A stretch of DNA of 64,000 nt, taken from assembly GCF_000427665.1 (NCBI RefSeq), contig NZ_KE386572.1:62001-126000 (forward strand), given 5' to 3'. The notes under the pieces are model-generated. The model ran no database searches, was not told the origin of the DNA, and saw only the letters and a program-made list of their open reading frames with translations. Numbering within the stretch: position 1 is the stretch's first letter; every line of letters begins with the position of its first letter. The position numbers and the translations under genes were made by a program. Positions 61,624 through 64,000 of this stretch are shown one piece after another. This DNA is from Geminicoccus roseus DSM 18922. Its GTDB lineage: Bacteria > Pseudomonadota > Alphaproteobacteria > Geminicoccales > Geminicoccaceae.

Positions 61624-62673
61624 ATGCGTCTGAGCCGTCGTGACGTCGGCATGCTGCTATCCGCGGCTGCCGCCTTGACCGCCGCCCGCCCTGCCTTCGC
61701 GCAGAGCAAGGGCAAGATCGTCTACATGATCCCGACCCTCCTGGACGAGTTCCAGACCGAGAGCCAGAAGGCGGTGGAATCGGTGTTCACCTCGCTTGGC
61801 TACGAGGTCACCTCGATCGACGCGCAGAACGACGCGTCGCGCCAGCTCTCGCAGCTCGAGGACATGATCAACACCAAGCCCGACGCGGTGATCATGAACG
61901 CGGTGGCGTTCGATTCGATCGTGCCCGGCATCGAGAAGGCGCGCGCCGCCGGCATCAAGGTGCTCAATTTCGACCGGCTGATCACCACCACCGAGTTCGA
62001 CCTGACCTCGGTCGCCGGCACGGTGGAGATCGGCGAGATCGCCGCCAACGAGGCGATCCGGCTGCTGACCGAGCGGCACGGCTCGGCCAAGGGCAAGGTC
62101 CTGCAGATCCTGGGCGATCCGGGCGACGCCTACACCCTCGACATCCAGAAGGGCTTCGAGGCGGTGATGGCCGAGAAGGCGCCCGAGGTGGAGATCATCT
62201 CCAAGGCGGCGCTGCTCTGGGAGCCGACCAATGCCGGGCGGGCGTTCGAGGACCAGCTCCTGGTCACCCAGGACATCGACCTGGTATTCGCCCACGCCGC
62301 GCACCTGACCGTGCCGATCGTCTCGATCATGGAAGCCAAGGGCATGAAGCCCGGCGACATGATGCTGATGGCCTCCAACGGCGCCCCGGTCGGCCTCGAC
62401 AACATCCGGGCCGGCTGGCAGCAGGTCGAGGTCGAGCAGCCCACCTACGCCCAGGTCTATGGCCTCGCCATGTTCATCGACAAAATCATGGCCGGCGAGA
62501 AGCTGGAGCCCGGCACCTACGACGTGATCGGGCTGAAGGCGACGCTCACCGACGAGGACTGGGGCCCGAACCTGAAGATCCCGGGCGCGGCGATCACCAA
62601 GGAGAACGTCGACGACCCGCGCTTCTGGGGCAACCTGAAGTTCCCGAGCGTCCCGGTCGACGTGGTGAAGTAA
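61624..62673 (+). CDS. CUT2-type periplasmic sugar-binding protein
   Basis: A 349-residue receptor with an N-terminal export signal that carries a double-arginine (RLSRRDVGMLLSAAAALTAARPAFA). The ribose/galactose-binding fold follows: GKIVYMIPTLLDEFQTESQKAVES, EDMINTKPDAVIMNAVAFDSIVPGIEKARAAGIKVLNFDR, GKVLQILGDPGDAYTLDIQKGFE, DLVFAHAAHLTVPIV. GGGGGGA lies before the ATG. Twin-arginine export is possible but not certain. It diverges from the dehydrogenase gene and precedes the permease gene. Sugar, polyol or another small polar ligand. Confidence 0.92.
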   Translation: MRLSRRDVGMLLSAAAALTAARPAFAQSKGKIVYMIPTLLDEFQTESQKAVESVFTSLGYEVTSIDAQNDASRQLSQLEDMINTKPDAVIMNAVAFDSIVPGIEKARAAGIKVLNFDRLITTTEFDLTSVAGTVEIGEIAANEAIRLLTERHGSAKGKVLQILGDPGDAYTLDIQKGFEAVMAEKAPEVEIISKAALLWEPTNAGRAFEDQLLVTQDIDLVFAHAAHLTVPIVSIMEAKGMKPGDMMLMASNGAPVGLDNIRAGWQQVEVEQPTYAQVYGLAMFIDKIMAGEKLEPGTYDVIGLKATLTDEDWGPNLKIPGAAITKENVDDPRFWGNLKFPSVPVDVVK

Positions 62674-62684
62674 CCGGCTCGATC

Positions 62685-62726
62685 GCCTCCCGGCGCCGCG
62701 CTCCAGCGGGCCGGGCGCCGGGAGGC
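62685..62726 (+). promoter_or_regulatory. 13-bp intercistronic hairpin between binding-protein and permease genes
   Basis: GCCTCCCGGCGCC (62685-62697) and its exact inverse (62714-62726) form a 13-bp stem with a 16-base loop, in the 86 bases between the two genes. It lacks a terminator T-run. Like the dctP/dctQ hairpin it probably stabilises the receptor mRNA and limits readthrough. Confidence 0.7.
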
Positions 62727-62759
62727 CCTTATGGACCGCAAGATCGAGATCTGGACCCC

Positions 62760-63761
62760 ATGATCGCTGTTTCCTCGGCCCCCTCGGCCGGCCGCATCCG
62801 GGCGGTCAAGCTGGTGCTGGACCATCTGGTCTGGTTCATCCTGGCCGCCATCCTCCTGATCTGCTCGCTTTCCATCGAGCATTTCTTCCAGATCGGCATC
62901 TTCATCAACATCGCCCAGCACGCGACCTATGTCGGGCTCCTGGCGCTGGGCCTGGCGTTCTGCGTGATCGCCGGCCACATGGACCTCTCGATCGAGAGCG
63001 TCATGGCGTTCGGGGCGATGCTGGCCGCAGGCCTGACCGCCGCCCGCGGCTCGCCCTTCGCCTTCCAGGTCAACACCTGGCTGTCCTTGCTGATCGTGCT
63101 GGGCTTCGGCGGGCTGGCCGGCCTGTTCAACGCGGTCCTGATCGTGAAGATGAGGCTGAACGCCTTCGTGGTCACGCTGGCCACCTATATCGCGATCCGC
63201 GGCCTCGGCCTGATCCTCACCGGCGGGCGCTCGATCTACGGCCTGCCCGACGACTTCCGGGCTGTGGCGAACACCGAGCTGTTCGGCCTGCCGCTGCTGG
63301 TGGTGATCACCATCGTCACCTACCTGGCGTTCGGCCAGATCCTGAAGGGCTCCCTGTTCGGCCGGCGGGTCTACCTGGTGGGCGGCAACCCGGTGGCGCC
63401 GTTCCGGGCCGGGATCGACGTCGACAAGGTGCTGTTCGGGGTGTTCATCCTGTCCGGCATCGTCGCCGCGTTTGCCGGCTGGCTCCTGGCCGCGCGCACC
63501 AACGGCGCCACGCCCAATCTAGGGGTCGGCATGCTGTTCGAGGCCTTCGCGGCCGTGGTGATCGGCGGCGTGTCCCTGCGCGGCGGGGTCGGCCAGCTCT
63601 CCGGCGTGTTCGCCGGCGTGCTGCTCCTGTCCACCATCGACACCGCGATCAACGTGATGGGCCTGGATGCCAGCTACATGCAGGTGATTCGCGGCGGGCT
63701 GATGCTGGTGGCGGTGATGCTGGACGGGGTCAAGACCGAGATCGCCAAGCGCCTGGGCTAG
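62760..63761 (+). CDS. CUT2-type ABC importer permease (RbsC/FrcC-like)
   Basis: A 333-residue inner-membrane permease with eight to ten helices. Diagnostic stretches are GLLALGLAFCVIAGHMDLSIESVMAFGAMLAAGL, LNAFVVTLATYIAIRGLGLILTGGRSIYGLP, GRRVYLVGGNPVAPFRAGIDVDKV, FEAFAAVVIGGVSLRGGVGQLSGVFAGVLLL and INVMGLDASYMQVIRGGLML. It forms the importer with the preceding receptor and, presumably, the ATPase at 56960-57727. Confidence 0.93.
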   Translation: MIAVSSAPSAGRIRAVKLVLDHLVWFILAAILLICSLSIEHFFQIGIFINIAQHATYVGLLALGLAFCVIAGHMDLSIESVMAFGAMLAAGLTAARGSPFAFQVNTWLSLLIVLGFGGLAGLFNAVLIVKMRLNAFVVTLATYIAIRGLGLILTGGRSIYGLPDDFRAVANTELFGLPLLVVITIVTYLAFGQILKGSLFGRRVYLVGGNPVAPFRAGIDVDKVLFGVFILSGIVAAFAGWLLAARTNGATPNLGVGMLFEAFAAVVIGGVSLRGGVGQLSGVFAGVLLLSTIDTAINVMGLDASYMQVIRGGLMLVAVMLDGVKTEIAKRLG

Positions 63762-64000
63762 GCCACGCCTGGATGCGACATTCCGCCACACCCATGGAAA
63801 CCTGGGCAGCGGCAGGCTGGCTTCAAGGAATTCCACCGCATTCGAGCGATGTTACCCGATCCCTCCAGGCAGGTGGATCGTCGGCGTTTTTTTCGATCCA
63901 AGATCAGTTGCAGAAAATTCGATCAATCTTAGCGTCGCCGACAACCCACAACTTGCTGCGCCGGCGCAGGTTCCGCGTGATAGGCGATACCTATTGTTTC
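63762..64000. other. Gene-free end of the window with two inverted repeats
   Basis: No coding region is visible in the last 239 bases. TGGATCG (63874-63880) and CGATCCA (63894-63900) form a perfect inverted repeat around a T-rich loop. AAGAT (63900-63904) and ATCTT (63926-63930) follow. The second half is noticeably AT-richer than the rest of the window and is probably a promoter region for a gene beyond the edge. Confidence 0.4.

Noticed and set aside
63781-63870. A possible tRNA or small RNA in the window's end
   Set aside because: No acceptor-stem pairing or CCA end; only short inverted repeats.

Overview
The window is very GC-rich (by eye about 70 %), densely coding, and reads as chromosome of an alphaproteobacterium, most likely of the Rhodospirillales/Geminicoccales type. 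The reasons are the rph-rdgB pair, hrcA-grpE, an olsB-olsA ornithine-lipid pair, soxDAG sarcosine oxidase genes, and the mix of TRAP, CUT2 and peptide ABC transport genes. I see no rRNA, tRNA, insertion sequence, prophage or CRISPR array.

Layout. 0-5.6 kb: start of rdgB, rph, a fumarylacetoacetase/MhpD-type hydratase, a very large SAM-cyclase-AAA-TPR regulator and a MerR regulator. 5.6-14.3 kb: a GsiA-type double ATPase, galE, an AEC exporter, a methyltransferase, a YitT membrane protein, a RraA-like/alpha-hydroxyacid oxidase pair and a transglutaminase-like protein. 14.5-19.4 kb: a YhiI-RbbA-YhhJ type ABC-2 exporter operon. 19.4-24.3 kb: olsB-olsA, two orphan spermidine-type permeases, and a DUF883-type stress protein with a membrane partner, closed by a clear terminator. 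24.4-36.7 kb: the most interesting block. It has a HisD paralogue, a 2OG-Fe(II) oxygenase and the tightly coupled genes biuH-atzD-atzG-atzE-atzH, facing a convergent operon dctP-dctQ-dctM-hydroxyacid oxidase-atzF. 36.8-42.8 kb: an M48 lipoprotein protease, an EamA exporter, a spacer with three 21-bp repeats, and soxD-soxA-soxG without soxB. 42.9-49.5 kb: two secreted LprI-like paralogues on either side of an ftsH gene, an ABM protein/ArsR regulator pair sharing a palindrome, a cytoplasmic BtuF-like protein and an OBAP-type lipoprotein. 49.7-56.7 kb: hrcA-grpE, argG, a creatinase-fold protein, an SDR and ilvD. 57-63.8 kb: a CUT2-type importer whose ATPase gene is separated from its binding-protein and permease genes by a GntR regulator, an ornithine-cyclodeaminase-like gene and a trimethylamine-dehydrogenase-like gene.

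How the genes work together. Between 27.1 and 32.6 kb every enzyme needed to take cyanuric acid to ammonia and CO2 is present. AtzD opens the ring to 1-carboxybiuret. AtzEG and AtzH take that to allophanate. BiuH takes biuret, the spontaneous decarboxylation product, to allophanate. AtzF finishes the job. Having both branches in one locus, next to a TRAP importer, two oxidoreductases and a HisD-like enzyme with changed zinc ligands, suggests a wider ureide or cyclic-imide scavenging system than the known s-triazine pathway. The 57-63.8 kb cluster looks like a second self-contained import and catabolism unit with its own FCD-GntR regulator.
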